DNA of 64,000 nt, taken from contig RMBW01000039.1 of assembly GCA_004009845.1 (NCBI GenBank), forward strand, positions 186,001 through 250,000. The letters are read 5' to 3'. A program made the translations under genes and the position numbers. Below the pieces are notes generated by a model. The model did no database searches. It was not told the DNA's origin and saw only the letters and a list, made by a program, of their open reading frames with translations. Of the stretch, positions 10,280 to 24,420 are shown in pieces (the stretch's first letter is position 1; every line of letters starts with the position of its first letter). The stretch comes from Davidsoniella eucalypti. Lineage: Eukaryota > Ascomycota > Sordariomycetes > Microascales > Ceratocystidaceae.

Positions 10280-13200
10280 ATTACGTAGAAAGTATGTATA
10301 TATATGTATCTTTTGCTTACGGACTTGATACATTTGACTTGCTTTCTCCCAGTAATACCGTCAAAACTCCGATCTTGCCGTTTTCCGTGATGGGGTTTAT
10401 ATCCTTACTCTTTTTTTTTTTTTTCCATCTGTAAAGTACAAACAAGCATGAGAGTAAGAATTAATATAACTAACCTTTGTTTCATGTCTTGACCCAGTCG
10501 TGAAATTGGACGCCGGATGTCTGTGCTTTGGCTTCTGATGATCGGTTTGCGCTAGACTTTCTTTCCTGGTTTCTCTCTTGTCTAAATGTAGTGTTCTTCT
10601 TTTAGATCTTGGGAAAAAAAAAGGCGTTCCGACTTCTATCTAGTTGGCACTTGCGCATGAACGGACAAAGGCGGGATGGACTGTGTTGTACACCAGCCAT
10701 ATGTATGGATCATCAAATGCGATGAAGGTAGGCATTTTGTGAATATACATGATTTTGGGTTCTATTATGGTGAAATTGGTGGCTTGGGACTCATAGGGCA
10801 TTGCCGAACGTTGAACAAGTATGAGAGATACATGTCGTGAACTCTCGTCAGAAATACCTCATCTAGTACCTCATCTAGAGTCTTTGCCGCTTACAGTTAC
10901 AGTGGCATTTTAATTTCCAGCCGAAAAATCAAGAAAGAAAAAGGAAGCCTGACTCGAGAAACAATAATGTTTCATATTTGTGCATGTGTAGACTACCAAT
11001 AAGACATTTGTCCCCTTTCTACTTGTTTATAGTAAGATGAAGAAAAGCCGACGGAAGGGAACCCCACGGTGTCTTGTAAGTGGGCTTTTTTATTATTATT
11101 ATTCACCTCTTCCATTAAATGTGATTGTGGTGCTGTTTCTAGTTTTTGATTGTGTAGAATTTGCCTCTTTATCGCTACTGCTACTTGACTATGGCACATA
11201 AAAGAGCTGGATTCCAGTGCCACTTTGCGTTTTGTAGTAGGTTGTATCTGGAATGGTATAATGTATCTGCAGATAGGGTTACATCCACCATGTTACTTAC
11301 GGCTATCGTCTTTCCGCGCGCAGTCCCGAACAAGATAAAGTAGTATAGTATATTCTGAACTATATCACCCAATTCAACTTGGAATTGCAGTAATGGCTCT
11401 AAGATAGTAGCCTACAATTAGATAAGATTATATTTTCTTTGGTTCAAGGCCTATAGGTAGTAAATAGCCTTCCGATTAGTCGGTTTTTGGTGTGTGTAAG
11501 GATCACGGACTGCTATCAGGTTTTGCTGCTCTGATGTTGTAGTTGTACGTGTTCATGTTTGTCGCCTCTTTTTCTTGCTGATGACGGGCTATCACTATCT
11601 ATTCCTAGTAAGCCGGAGAAAGATAGCCGTTTTTTCCATTTCCATTTACTTCAAGTTTGCTTTGATGCATTGTCCGTGTCGACTTTACGCTCTGACATTT
11701 TCTGATCTTTGCTCGGCCCTGGTGCTACTTTATCGAGGCGATGAATGTACCACTCACTGATAATCATTTGATAGGTTTAGCGATGATGGCGGCTTTGAAG
11801 GAAGCGCAACCGAGAGTCTGTACCAAAGCAACTAGAAAAAAAAGAAAGGATATATCGAATATATTACCCATTTTTGCTGAAATAGGGAAATATTCAAGCA
11901 TGTAAGTCTGTCCATCTCCGCCAATTGGAAGCCTTCCTTTTTTTTTTCTTTCTTCTTCCTTGGAAGATATGTATTCCACCTGTCGGGCTGACGAAAAGCT
12001 TCATGCAGGGAGAATTTTCAGAGGAAACATATGACCTCTGAAAAAAGAAAAGGTTTCAAAGTAATGATGGCAATGGGCTGCCTCGGGGCATCCGGGATAG
12101 CCAGTCGGGAGGGAGAGAAAGCCTGGCCCGATTTTGAGGATGGCAGGGCTTGTTAGATAGAAAAGAGGCGTCGGAGCTGATATCTTGAGATGCCTTAGTT
12201 CAGTCGCCTAGATTCGGCTGTTTCTTGTCTTTCCCTCTGAGATCTTAGCCTAAGACACTCACTAGGAGGAACTGCAAGCCAGGGAGAAATGTTAGATCTT
12301 TGACATAGCTCGGCGATTGCTCATTAACGAACGAACTGCTACCCTTTGTATGGCGTTTTGAGACCCTGGGCAAACAAAGCTGGCCCTTTCATACCAAAAA
12401 GAGTCGATGGTGTTTTTTTTTTGTGACAGCGGAAGGCTGCAAAGAAGGCTTCTGAAGGGCTCTATACACTATGTTTTTCTATTAAGCTTCTGTCTTAGAG
12501 GGCATCGAGCCCATCATCTTATCTTTTGAAGAGTGGATTTAGAAATAGGGCGCCCTGACAAGAACATGTTCATTTCCCTTGGCCCTGATCTGCTGTCCCT
12601 CCCTCTTTCCCTATTTATCGACACTAACAATACCGTAGTATAATCGCCGACTGTATATCTTCTCCGGTCTTCTTCATCTATCAGTGATGCTACGGCGTGG
12701 TTAAGTCACACATGACAACGTCAAGGGTTAATTTTGGGTAGCACTTAAGAAAGCCAGGGGAAGGAAAAGAGGTGTCCAACGTGATTGTTTGTTTTGCGGA
12801 TTGGTGTGTTGGTGGTGAAAGTACTGGATGGTAATTGAGTGGCACGTTCCAACTCTTGTTTTCCTATACTCTACGATATCCGAACGACTCTTCCCAAAAC
12901 GGCAAAAAGACAAAGAGGAAAACGTCTCTTTAGCGTCTACTACTATTGTAGGTAAGCTTTGGCTCGAGCGTTCCAAAGAAAATGGCCCGAACACCTGTTG
13001 CTCCATGTCCAGATACGCTCTGCCTCTATTCGTTCTTCTTGTCCTATTTTGGCTCTCTACATATCTAGAAAGCGAGCCAACCTCGTACGGTGGCCTGTCC
13101 GCCCTCCAATTTGCCAGAGGTCAAAGTTTGCCCTAGGGAGGTTGACGATGATGCTCTCGTGCACGTCTTTCGTCGACGTATTCGTTGGTGGGCGGAACAG

Positions 13201-15103
13201 GCCATGCTCGGGAACGGGACGAGATTAAAAGATATCTTTATTCACACTGCGGGAAGCCTGAATATAAAAAAAGCAATGGCTGGACCGAAGCAAAAAGTGC
13301 CAAAATTAACATCATCGTGTGCGAGCAAAAATGAGATGCATAAGAAACCAAGGAAATCCCGCCATCGTGATTTGGCGTCGTTGTGCTTGTTTACAATGCA
13401 TAAAAATAAAAACAAGGAACCAAAACATAAAACGCCGTTGTTCAAAACAACGAAACATTGGCAGAAAAAACAACGAGCTGCGGCAGTTGCAAGGCGTGCA
13501 CAAGCAAAGCAGTCTTGTGCATGCATACGTGTCAAGCACAAAATTACGCTCTAGTGCTACAACTGGAAACTGCACTGATGATGGGAATAGGCCGTGGGGG
13601 CCCATTTTTGTGAACGCGTATAAAAAACAAAGGATTGTTGTGCCTGGCCCAGATGCAACATCAGGGCGAATTGCTAGGTAACTATCGTTTTTGTGCAAGG
13701 CTAGACCAGACAAAATGCATAAAGTTGCAATCGCTAATTTGATATATTCTTTTTCTTGATTATCATTATCATCGTTATTCTCTGGGTCCTTTTTGTGCCT
13801 GAGCACCTGATATGTATTTCGCTTCGTTCACAAAATACATAGCACCCTGCACAGAATCAGTTCTTGATTGTGCAACTTGCTTGGATAGCGTTGTATTTCT
13901 TTTTCTATCATGCAGGTGAGAGTTGGTCTCCTAAGCAATTGGGAATATTAAGATGAAGAGATGTAGCTGTGGCGTATCATTATTAACATCTGTATATTGC
14001 TACGGTTTTAATAGTGTTGATATATACTGGTTATTCGTATCTTTGCCCTAATAAGAAAAGACCATGTCTCATTACAATGACTATCGTCATCTTTCAGAAC
14101 AACGTTTCTTTTCTTGACTTGATAGGAGATATACAGAATAAATAATAGACCGTGGGCCAACGTCAGCCCCCTTGATAAATTGAAAAGACATACATCACAG
14201 GCCATCTTCCAAATACGTCGCACACATTGCACATTGAATTCGTTGGAGCTTTTACTATTCTCCCATATGCACGTCTTCATTTCTCAAAGAATACAGCTCG
14301 GGCTATTTCTTCTTCTCTATAAGCCACGCTTGAAAAACTAGAACAAAGGCCACACAAAAATATCCAAAAAGACAAGGGCTGGTTCAACAGGCTCGTTCAG
14401 TGGGCTCGTGCCACTTTGCGTCTTGAGTTGTTCTCGCCGTAGCCCGTCTTGACCAATCTGTGCCCATTTATAGTGACGAAACCAGAGAAAGGGACGGCCT
14501 TTTGGAGGCTTTTGCCACTTTCAAGACTCAAAAGTGAAGCATCAACGAATATCGTCACTGATTTGTAAATGTATCAACAAAAAAAAAGCCAGTCTTGCCA
14601 TGGTCTTCCAATGGCCCCTTCGTAATCTCATCAAAAATTAGTGTTTGCGATTACTTTTCATACGTACGAGAGAAGAAAAAAAAGATTTCTTTGTGGCGGG
14701 GGAATTAGAAGGAGAGTGAGACGAGAATGTGTTGAAACACCCACTGAGCCGTATTCGACAATGTGTCTGTCTTCCCTAGAGCCCTTGTTAGCCCCCTTCC
14801 ATTGGACTGGCCAGAACCTTGGAATAGAGAAACAAAAAAAAGAAAAGGCATTAAACAGAATACCTGCCATGGCCCAGAAGGGTCACCAGTCAAAGGGACA
14901 GTACCTTAATCCCGGGTACTACAGGGCCTCGGACACGTTTGAACTGGCTATACTGAGGGCAGCACTACTTGCAACCAAAGAAGGGTCCTTGGTACACAAG
15001 GTAAGAGTAGGAGAGTATCATCATAAGCAAGGTTTAACTAACAAGTCTATCTACTCGTGTCAAAATGACTAGCCAAAGTTATTAGGGAAAAGGACTAAAT
15101 ATG

Positions 15104-15115
15104 CCCCCCCCCCCC
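15104..15115 (+). repeat. Poly(C) run of 12
   Basis: Twelve consecutive C residues in non-coding DNA. A simple homopolymer tract, likely length-polymorphic. Confidence 0.9.
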
Positions 15116-18100
15116 AGAACAACCAGTCGGTGGTAAGAAGCTTGGGCCAAACCAAAGCAAAAGTTCTAGTCAGCTGTTATTTCTTTCCCTCGATAGAGTT
15201 TAGCCACCGATTAATGCATTCAGGATGCTGGGGCTGGATAAGAAGGCGATTATGTTATGGCACCGTATCATACTGTGCCCCGATACGAACGACTTTTGTT
15301 TTGTCCTCTATATACATACATATACGTTGCACGGTAAAATAACGACTCATGTGACATTAACAAGAAATAGTTTGTTCATTATGTAGGTCTCAGGGGCTCA
15401 TCAACAGTTTGAATTCTGTGATGAGGAGAAACTCGTTACATTATGCATCTTCCTCGTTATACACTGCAAGTACACAGCTACAAGCCACTAAATATTATAG
15501 TTAGTCGAGAATGGTTGAATCGTGACGTCTAGAGTTGATGGAATGTACCGCTACCGAGATATCTAAGACTAAAAGACTTGTCTACTAGTTTAGTGCACAG
15601 CGTCTCACATGTCTACTAGTGTCCATGTAGTGCATCCTGCATGTACATCTATATGTACATCTTGGAGAGCAAGAGAAAGAAAGACGCGGCTTTTCTCGCC
15701 TAAGCAGCGCAGCAAAATCCTCGTCAAATGCCATGCGAGGAGGCGTTTTTGTGTTCTTCCACTAAGATTCTTTTTTCTTTCTCTCTACCCGGGACCGACC
15801 CTTCTCCAGCCTGCTACTTTTCCACTTCTCTCTTTGGGCCTTTCCTCCCTATCTGTATCCAGTAGCCCTGATTCCGTCAATCAATGTAATACCTACTAAG
15901 CTTAACCTACTTAACCTGCAGTGTCCTTTGGGTCACATTCTCACGCCATAACCAGAGAAGGTCGAGGTCAGAAATATGCCACGAAAGCGGCTTTTAATTT
16001 TCTCTTCCTTCTCTTTCTCTAGTCATTGCTACTCAACTTCCGCTAGTAGAATACGATGATGCCCCAACTTGCCGGTATTCCTATTTTCTATTCCTACATA
16101 TACAAGCTCTCCTTTCTTTCATGCACGCATTCTCAAAGAAGGCCCGGCTCTGTGGGAGGGGAGGAAGATCCCGAGCACCTTGACGATCATGAGGCCCTGT
16201 CCGCGCTTTTTTTTCCCTTTTAGTGCGTATATATATGTACATGTATACAGATATTCCTGCGGGCTCAAACAAACAAAAAAGATACAGTATGACAGTAGAC
16301 TACAATTGTTCCGTATGCATGTTGTTTACGTCTTCCATGATCCTATTGGGTCTTTTTCTTTCTCTTTTCCTCGATCCTCTTATGGAAGCATGATCGACAA
16401 GTTGGGGCCCTCGGAGCACCTAACTATGGATATAAATGCTACGCTTCGGTCCTACAAGACATCAGGGTCCAGGCCGCGATGCTACTAAGGCAAGAAGCTC
16501 CTATTAAGTTGATTGTAAATTTGTACAGCATCATGCGCATTTTTTTTTTCTTTCAATGCAAATGCAAATGCAGAGTAGCTACCGGGCGTTCTCGTTACCA
16601 ATGTTTGGGTCGAATATGCACGAACTCAAACCCGGTAGTTCGGGAGTCCTGGGCCGGCAGCATTAGCTTAATACACAGTATGTATAACTATCTGTATGCT
16701 ATCACGAATTCCTTTGTGTATTTACAGATGCAGTGAGCGGCTGAAGGTTTTCAATAAAATTCATGCCTACCTCTTTTACCCATGTTTCCTATGCCAGAGG
16801 TGCAAGAATTTTACTGAAAACATTCTGCAGCCCACTGTACATTTGAGGTTGTATTCTAGACAGGAATCGAATTCCAGTGGTCACGTGTTGGATGTCGGGC
16901 CTAGTATTGGAGATCTCTCCTAATAACTGGCAACAATTAATGTCTATCAGCGTTTCAATACTCCAGTAAAAAAAAAATTGCCCTTGTTTGGTAGTGTATT
17001 CTGTAAATCTTTGTAACGTCCTAGATATATGGCCTTTTGCAGCAATAAAAGTCAGAGACAATACCATGTCTAACGTGCCCATTTGCTTGTCAACCTGTCA
17101 TATCAAAAGTCTGGTTCACTATTCGGATCCCCTGTGTATGAGGCTCGAGCTTTCATTGTTGGTTCGGAGTGCACGACAATTGTATTGGCATTTTGGATAC
17201 AAGCTCGTTATTTTAGAGAATAGCATAAAGGCATAGGCTTTGACAGCACGCTCGGTGCGCAGGCAATGCTATTGAACGAGCTTTATGCTTCTTCGGACAC
17301 GGCCGTTCCAAAGTGAATATCAGAGATATCGTAAGTCTGTACTCGTACTAGGACTGGTTTGAAGAACCCCAACGGGCAAGAGAATACCGTGGTATCCCAG
17401 TCTAGATACCACAGCCACGGATCCCATGTTCCCTCCTGCTCCTAGTCGGGGCTCGTTTCCAGTCGACCATTTGGGTTTTCCTTTTCAGCATCCAGTCCCC
17501 TCCTTTTGGAGCACAAAATTGCAGTTATTGAAAATCTCAGAAAATAGAGTAGCAGCTTTCATTGCACCCGTAAAATCCAGACATGCTCATCCAGATGCGC
17601 CAGTATAGGAGACGGGGAAGCCCTGTAGTAATCCGGTCTTCCTGATGATTCCCATATCGTAGGTTTTATCACTAACAGGAAGGGGGGGCACAAAATGAAC
17701 ACAACAGGAAACCTTATAGCTTAACACTTCTACTCTCCATAGTACAGGATATTGATATGTAGCACTTAATACGCTGTTTTCCGGAACCTCGATAGAAGGC
17801 GTTTAGCGAATAGAAGCGAGGTCAGAAGATAATTAGCGTCTACGCATAGATTAGTTCTCCAGTTCCCTTTTTTTCCCAACGAGAAATGAAACAATATAGA
17901 AAGCAACATGTATACGTAAATGCAAAAAGGAAAATGATTTGGTGGAGATTCGTCACCCATATATAGGCGAAGTACAAACCAAATCTTGCAGATTGACAGA
18001 GAAGATAAATCGCAGATTGAGATCCAAGGCTATATAGGCGAGGGCGAATGTCGATGCAGAGAAGCTGACGATCAAGCCGATCTCGAAGGTCATAAGTTCG

Positions 18101-18629
18101 TTTTCTTGGAGATTGTTTCCTTGTTGCTCTTTTCATAAACAAAAGATACTCTGTTATCTCTTGTTTGTCAAAGCATCAAAACAAACTAGTTGGAAAATAA
18201 ATAAAAAAGATCCTCTTGCCTTGATCGAGTAACAAGATATAGAAGAGCAAAAGGCTCACGGACAATATTACCTACCAAGCCAGTACTAACCCCAATATGG
18301 AATAATTCAGGGTTTGTCTAGCTTTCGTGGCGGGCTGAATAGCTTGTAACTTGTTTTAACAAGAGTAAGCTAACCCTGATTGTCAATTAGCCTAGCGATG
18401 AAAATCTGACTAGTGATCAGAAAATCCAAAACCAAGAAAAAAAGAAAAAAAAGAGCACAGATAAGCTCGTTAAGGTTCCCCGCAGTGTCTCATATCTCGT
18501 TATGAACAAGCAAGACTCAGCTTTGTAACAATATATCACTATTTTGAATCACAGCTAATATCGTGAAAGCAAGCCGCCCGCTTTTGTGACTTGATTAACA
18601 TGCCTGTCTTTGTGGCTTACGGAATAGAG

Positions 18630-18663
18630 AAAAAAAATAAAAATAAAAATAAAAATAAAAAAA
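18630..18663 (+). repeat. A5T microsatellite
   Basis: About four units of AAAAAT bounded by longer A runs, in the gene-poor stretch. Confidence 0.85.
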
Positions 18664-21600
18664 GGAAATGTGTGACACCGAAGCTTTTATTTTCCCTGGC
18701 ATGATCGTCGATGATTTGTCCTTTCAAGTTTTTTTTATTTTCTCTGAGAAGAGGTTAATAATCGAAATACATACTAGAACGCCACTAAATGGCTTGACAC
18801 AATTACATATTTGTCAGATAAACACACACACAATATAATACACGCTACATAAAACATACAATCAAAACTCCGGGATAATTTGACGTTAGTGTTTATTTCA
18901 AGGGTTCGTTACTTTTGTACACCTGTAAACTAACTGATATCGGCATCATCAGATACAAAAGAAATATATATAAATGAATAAAAAGGCCTTCTTCCCGCTA
19001 TCACCACGAGCAACACAAGGATTCCCTCCTCTGTATCTCTCTATCATCGGCCTGTACTTGCAGTGTGACCCGCTGTGACTTGGATATCCTTTCCCCGGCC
19101 AAAGATGGCGTCCAGCGCAATTTCTTGTAGCGCTTTAATGCTAGTTAGCACCAAAATGAATATTTTCAGCTGGCGATGAAGGTCCTACAGGGTTTTCTGA
19201 TATAGTACTAATATTTGTCGTTAGTGCAATGGAGACTTTCGTCAGGTTGTATTTTCATAATTAGGAATTAAGCAATGTCATATACGGCTGAATCGTCGCG
19301 CACAGCATGCAGACTGGCGATATGATTTGTGATTTTTGACTTGTGAGGAACTATGCATACAGATACGTTCAAAGTGAATATGTATACCTAAGTGAAGGAA
19401 TATGGCACTTGGCCCAGGCGGTTCTGCATCTATAGCATAACAGTACCAAGAATAAAATATAGGACAAGTAACTTAGTCACTATTTGATATGTCGATCATA
19501 TTCGAAGTTGGTAGCAGCCCTAATAAGCCCTGTCATTTAGCTGTCACTCTAACCCTTAGAAATGTCCACAGATAACACCACAACACTATCTGTCTGCGCT
19601 AAATGTTGAGATACTAGAGACAATACCTAAGTTATTGACAGTTTGTAGAAGAATCAGCTTTAACTGTCAGTACGATGCTGGTTGATTTCTATACCATTCA
19701 TGTTTCGTAATGGAGTTTATTTCTCGATTTGATTTCCAACAATAGTAAAAAAGGGTAGTTCTTTTCGGTTAATGTCCTGTGCCGCAAGATAGCAAAATAG
19801 GGAATTGGAAGAAAAAGAAGTGTTCACCACCATCATGTCACTATGAAACCGAACTCTTTTTATTTTTTATTTTTTAAATCTGCGTTCTCTAAATTTTTGC
19901 ACTGCCGACCTGTTCATTCGGTTTGCTTTGACGGACCAAAAGGAAAGGGATAAAGTACGTAGCTGTACACGACATTTTTAGACAATATCCCGAAATGTGC
20001 ATATATCGAAGCATTAGTACATCGGCCATGTCCTCATTATGTTCTAGAATAGCAATAGTTATACACTACCGGATGAACGGGATAATCGGCTGCGTCTGAG
20101 CCTGAGAACGCCAACAAGAATGCATTGTTTGTTATATGCCCTTATGAATACCTTATTATGAACAGCCATGATAATGTAAGCCGTCTAGCGGTACCGACGA
20201 TGCATCATAACTAGTGCCTGGTACATGACATTATATGACTTATAATATAGCATGAAGGGGGGGCAAAAGGACTAATATGACATATTTATGATCTAGCCTT
20301 TAGATGGAAACCTGCATGAAGAACCCAAGATACTCCTGACATTGTAATTTTCTTACTCTTAAATGCCTATAAGCTGAATATCTGAAGCTAGCTGATATTC
20401 CAGGGTTTATTATCTTTTCTATTTTGTATTACGGGGACCAAAATGTCTACTCAGATGGATCGGTCTCTGCTTGGAAGATTAGCTAGATCTGCTCTGAGAA
20501 TTTACCTTGTTAATTATCAGTTGCATATAGTTAAATAGTTGTATTTACTTTAACTGTAAACGAGCAGAGATATAAGAGTTGATATCCACGGAGTTAGCTA
20601 ATATGTGATGCGTGACTGAAATATTAGAGGAAAAAGGGAAATTGAAGCGGCTAGAGTAACTTCCAGGCGTCTTAAAACCACACGCCAGCCACGATAACTG
20701 GGCCCTATATTTGCTTTATGCAGGACATAGGACAATATTGGACGGGCCGCCTGATGCGGCTGATGGTTAAATAGAGCACATGTATATAGAGAGTTGGTTC
20801 TGGCTTATTCGGCGAGGACGAGGTACGGAGTTGGGAACAATGAATATCGGGACTGAAGACATAGAGGGGAAATCCATGAGTCAAGTGGTATGGAATGCAT
20901 AGGGCAGAATTGTGTCTGTTGAACCCAAGAACTGTCTGTAAAACCGTGCTATTTTATCAACAGATCTTAACCGTAAAAGAAAAAAGAACACTTGGACCAT
21001 CCCAGCCAGCAGGAACAGCCATGTTTGTCTAGTCCAGGGGCCATTTTCTGCAGCCAGTCAAAGTCAAGAGCATTTTATTGTATTTGTGCATGCTGGCCAG
21101 CCAGGGATACGACTAACATGGCTGATAAAATCAATAAATACTGTTTGGACAGAGCTGCACCCCGGAACACACCCTGGCACCATGTCACTAAGCCTGCAAT
21201 GGTAGGCTAGACGTAAAATCAGAGCAAGATTTGAACGGGATGAGAGAGAGAGAGGAAGCCAGTCAAATCAGGCATATGCCCTCCCCCCCTTGAGAATGAA
21301 CGATGAAAATGGGCGAGTTTTACCAAGGTGGATATTGGCACACTGGAAATTTCTGGATCTTTCATTCTGTAGCGTTGTCATAGACTCGATATCTTGGAGG
21401 GCAACGGAAGACCCCTTTCAAAACCATTGGTACACTATTAGCATGATAGAACCAATCATGGCATATGAAGTATATGCATATCGAACAAACACTCGTCCGT
21501 ACCATAAGAACCAAACTCTCGCTGGAACCCGAGCAAAATTCTATGGCGTCGTAATGTATCTGTATAACAATGTATGATTAAACGGGCGAAAGACGCACAA

Positions 21601-21850
21601 GGTGAGAGAATATTCGTCACTGGCTCCATCGAGTCGAGGCTCCTTTGATACATACATGGCTAGCAGTGTTATTGCTGCCTGTGTTGCATCCTATAGGTCG
21701 GCTCCCTCTGGCGCCGAAGACAACTTGAATTAGGCGGGTTACAATAATAATAAACGTACATGATCCAAAACAAGCGCTGGGCAAACAAGAAAACAACAAC
21801 GGGAACAATAGAAGCTGTTGTCGTAGGCTCTAGGTCACCGCCACTATTGC

Positions 21851-23035
21851 TCATTGGAGGCGTCTTATAAGAAGCTGCTGAACTGCCTTGACGTTGGCTG
21901 TGCCGTTCTGGTCATTGTTTCCCGGACTTCTTCTGCGAGATTCTCGAGTTCTCGCTCTGTCTTGAGTTCCCCGCGACAGAAAGAATCTTGCAAGACGCCG
22001 GCTCGACTAATCTTTATACGCCTAGCCCACTGTCACTCTTTCTAACCGTGCCTGGTATATTCCGTCCACTCGTTTTCTTATTTCGCTACCGACTTCTATT
22101 CACTCTCTTTGCATACTTTTCTTTATTTTATATATACATACACTTGATATCTTTAATCCGACAGACCTACGGACTGTTTATCCGCCTACATACATATACA
22201 CCTCGTTGGTTCCGGCTCGGCTTCGATACAGCTTAGGGCCCAAACCAAAGCTGTCTGCCTGTCTATCTATCACCGGGGATCTCAGACCTTGTCGCCCTTC
22301 TTCTCATTACCATCAATCTAGATAGCGTAAGGAAAGGCTCTATAATATAATTCCGATCTGCATCTTTTTGCACGTTCTGCTCAGAATACGTCGGCATCTC
22401 CTCTTTGCTGCCCACGATAAAATCGCGATAATAAAAGAACATAAATAAAGAAAAAAGCTGGCCCCGTCACCCTGCCCAGCGCCCCTGCCCTTTCCGGTCG
22501 TCCCTGCCTTCCCTGCCTTCCCTACTCTTTTCGAAGAGGACCTTGCTCCTGCCCTCTCTGCTCTTGCCTCCACGACCGTGTGCCTGCCTTTTAGACGACC
22601 AGGGACCGTACAGGCATTTAACCGTTGCTCTTGCCCCCAGCCGATTCCACAGCAGCTCGCGTTGGGTCCACCCAAACTAGAGTAGCAAAGAAAGAAGCAA
22701 GAACGTACGTCTGTACTTTCCTAATACTTAATACTTGCGCTCCCATCGCTCCACTCATCACCTTGCGCAACTGCCTCTCTTTCTGTCCTGTTTGTTACCG
22801 GCCAGCTCTTTCTCTTTTCTGCGTGAGATATACATCGTCTTTATTATTCTTTTTATCCGCAGTAATAGTGAGATTAGCAAAGCACTATATCACATTATAT
22901 CAGAGAACCACGATTCTTTCTCTTTCGTCAGCTCTTACTTGTACTGCCGTCGCCGGACAACTACCAGCCAGTACAGTCTCACCAAAAAAACACCAACTGA
23001 ACGAACCGCAGACACATACAGATACACACCTCACA
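21851..23035 (+). promoter_or_regulatory. Long pyrimidine-rich leader/promoter of the 23036 gene
   Basis: The plus strand turns strongly pyrimidine-rich from about 21900 to the start codon, as in fungal core promoters and 5' leaders. It contains CT-rich tandem units near 22500 (CCCTGCCTT repeated) and several upstream ATGs. An open frame runs in phase into the gene from 22625, but it lacks a good start and is compositionally leader-like, so it is treated as untranslated. Confidence 0.5.
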
Positions 23036-24420
23036 ATGGCTGGCCTTATTCCATTGCGGCTCAATACTGACCGCTCGTCTATTCTCGTGGCTCCAGTGCC
23101 CGTTCGGCCATCGACACCACCGCGGGCTCTCGCTGATATCGACATCGATTTCACCACCGTGCTGGACGTCTCGTTCCCCATGCCCAAGCTATCGCCCAGA
23201 TCAGCCACCTTCAACCTGGGCTCCAGCAGTGGCTCGCCCGTATCCAACAACATGTCGCCCGAGAGATCATCAAGACTCTCGTACACATCTCAGTGCTCGT
23301 CTTCATCGTCTTCATCGCCCAAATCCCGCCGTGCCATGCCTGCGCCTTTGACCTCTATCCCTTACACCGCCGCCGAGTGGTGCAAGGCCATCGCCGAGGT
23401 CAAGCGCCAGTACGTCGGCCGCCGCTTCAGAGCCTGTGCTGCTCGCTGCAGCGAAATCCTGGACAACCTCCGGAATCTGGTATGTATTTGCCGAATTCTT
23501 CGCTTGCTGCTATATCGTATCTCTTCGTATAACTAACACTTCCATAGTCCCAGGTTGAGCCCGTCTACATAATATGCCTCAACTTCTACGCTGCTAGTGC
23601 CATTGAGATGAACGCCCGTCCACTTCCTGCCTCGTCTGCTTTCCGCATGTCGCTTTTGCAGAAGGCTCGCTCTTACTACGCCGTTGCCTCTGATCTCCTC
23701 AAGGACGAGGATGACAACATGTCCGAATCTTCGCGCCGCCTGTCTCTTCTGACCTCTTCGACCATCAACACGCCACTCTCCCGGACCTGGACTCCCTCCA
23801 TGTGCTCCTCATCTTCGCGAAGCCCGTCTATCTGCTCCCTAGAAGAGCCTGCCGCACCACCAGCGCCCGCTCCTATCAAGAAGCGCGTGACCTTCTCCTG
23901 TGACCTCGAAGATCCCGTTATCCGCCCCGACTCACCAACACTGGGCTTTGACGACTTCATCGGCCGCGAGTCACCCGAGCCCGTCATTATCCCACGGATG
24001 CCCATGAGCCACATCACTACTATGCCCCCTTCAGCCTTGAAACAGCCCAAGCCCATTGCCGCGCTTCAGGCCATGTCACCCAAGGCACCATCAACTCCCG
24101 AGCCTCAGCATTTCTTCTCGGACGAAGATTTGTCCATGGGTCGCTTCTGCGCCCTGCTTACTGCTCTGCGCACCGAGATTTCCCTACACCTGGTTGCCGT
24201 CGACGACATGATGGCCTTTCCCCAGGACGACGAGAAAATGATTACCTTGAGTTCTGGCCGCTGCACGCCTATCGAGACATTCAGGGATAACGAAGAGATG
24301 AGATCGCTAGACATCAGAGCTCGTATTGAGCGGTTACGCCAGAACAACTGGCAGCGCCGCCGTTTCGATGCTCGCAAGTACGAAGCTCTAGCCGAGTCTG
24401 CCTTGGCCGAGCTGTGCTAG
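23036..24420 (+). CDS. Ser/Pro-rich fungal protein of unknown function
   Basis: Two exons, 23036-23479 and 23548-24420, with a 68-nt intron carrying a CTAAC branch site, giving 438 aa. The ATG has A at -3 and G at +4. The first ~115 residues are Ser/Pro-rich and probably disordered. Residues about 118-205 form a helical core: EWCKAIAEVKRQYVGRRF, RACAARCSEIL, then YIICLNFYAASAIEM and a SLLQKARSYYAVASDLL helix. That alternation resembles a TPR-like hairpin array. A disordered region with several SP/TP motifs follows, then a charged helix ending RRRFDARKYEALAESALAEL. I do not recognise a named family. The SP/TP density suggests proline-directed kinase control. Its position beside the large non-coding stretch suggests complex regulation, but that is inference. 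Confidence 0.8.

Larger units (their letters stand above)
9388..21850. other. Very long gene-poor stretch (about 12.5 kb)
   Basis: No open frame here shows a recognisable domain. The longest candidates (13090-13554 on +, 13312-13806 on -, 14641-15072 on +) overlap each other or lack splice-supported extensions, and their translations look like random low-complexity sequence. No rRNA, tRNA or transposase was recognised. The region contains homopurine/homopyrimidine tracts, a 12-C run, an A5T microsatellite, a two-unit telomere-like motif at 10268-10279 and a CACGTG at 16882-16887. Possible contents are an extended promoter of the gene at 23036, unannotated non-coding transcripts, or decayed repeats. 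Confidence 0.5.

Noticed and set aside
13090..13806. Overlapping frames of 154 and 164 codons on opposite strands, seemingly the best gene candidates in the gene-poor stretch
   Set aside because: No domain, no consistent splice extension, Lys/Arg- or Phe/Cys-skewed random composition, and mutual antisense overlap.
14641..15072. 143-codon plus-strand frame
   Set aside because: No recognisable motif, lies in AT-rich sequence with homopolymers, and no neighbouring exons could be joined to it.
17990..18020. ACAGAGA box suggesting U6 snRNA
   Set aside because: The rest of U6 (the AGC triad and the internal stem-loop sequence) is absent.
22625..23035. In-frame N-terminal extension of the 23036 protein
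   Set aside because: No ATG in good context, pyrimidine-rich leader composition, and the ATG at 23036 has a strong context.
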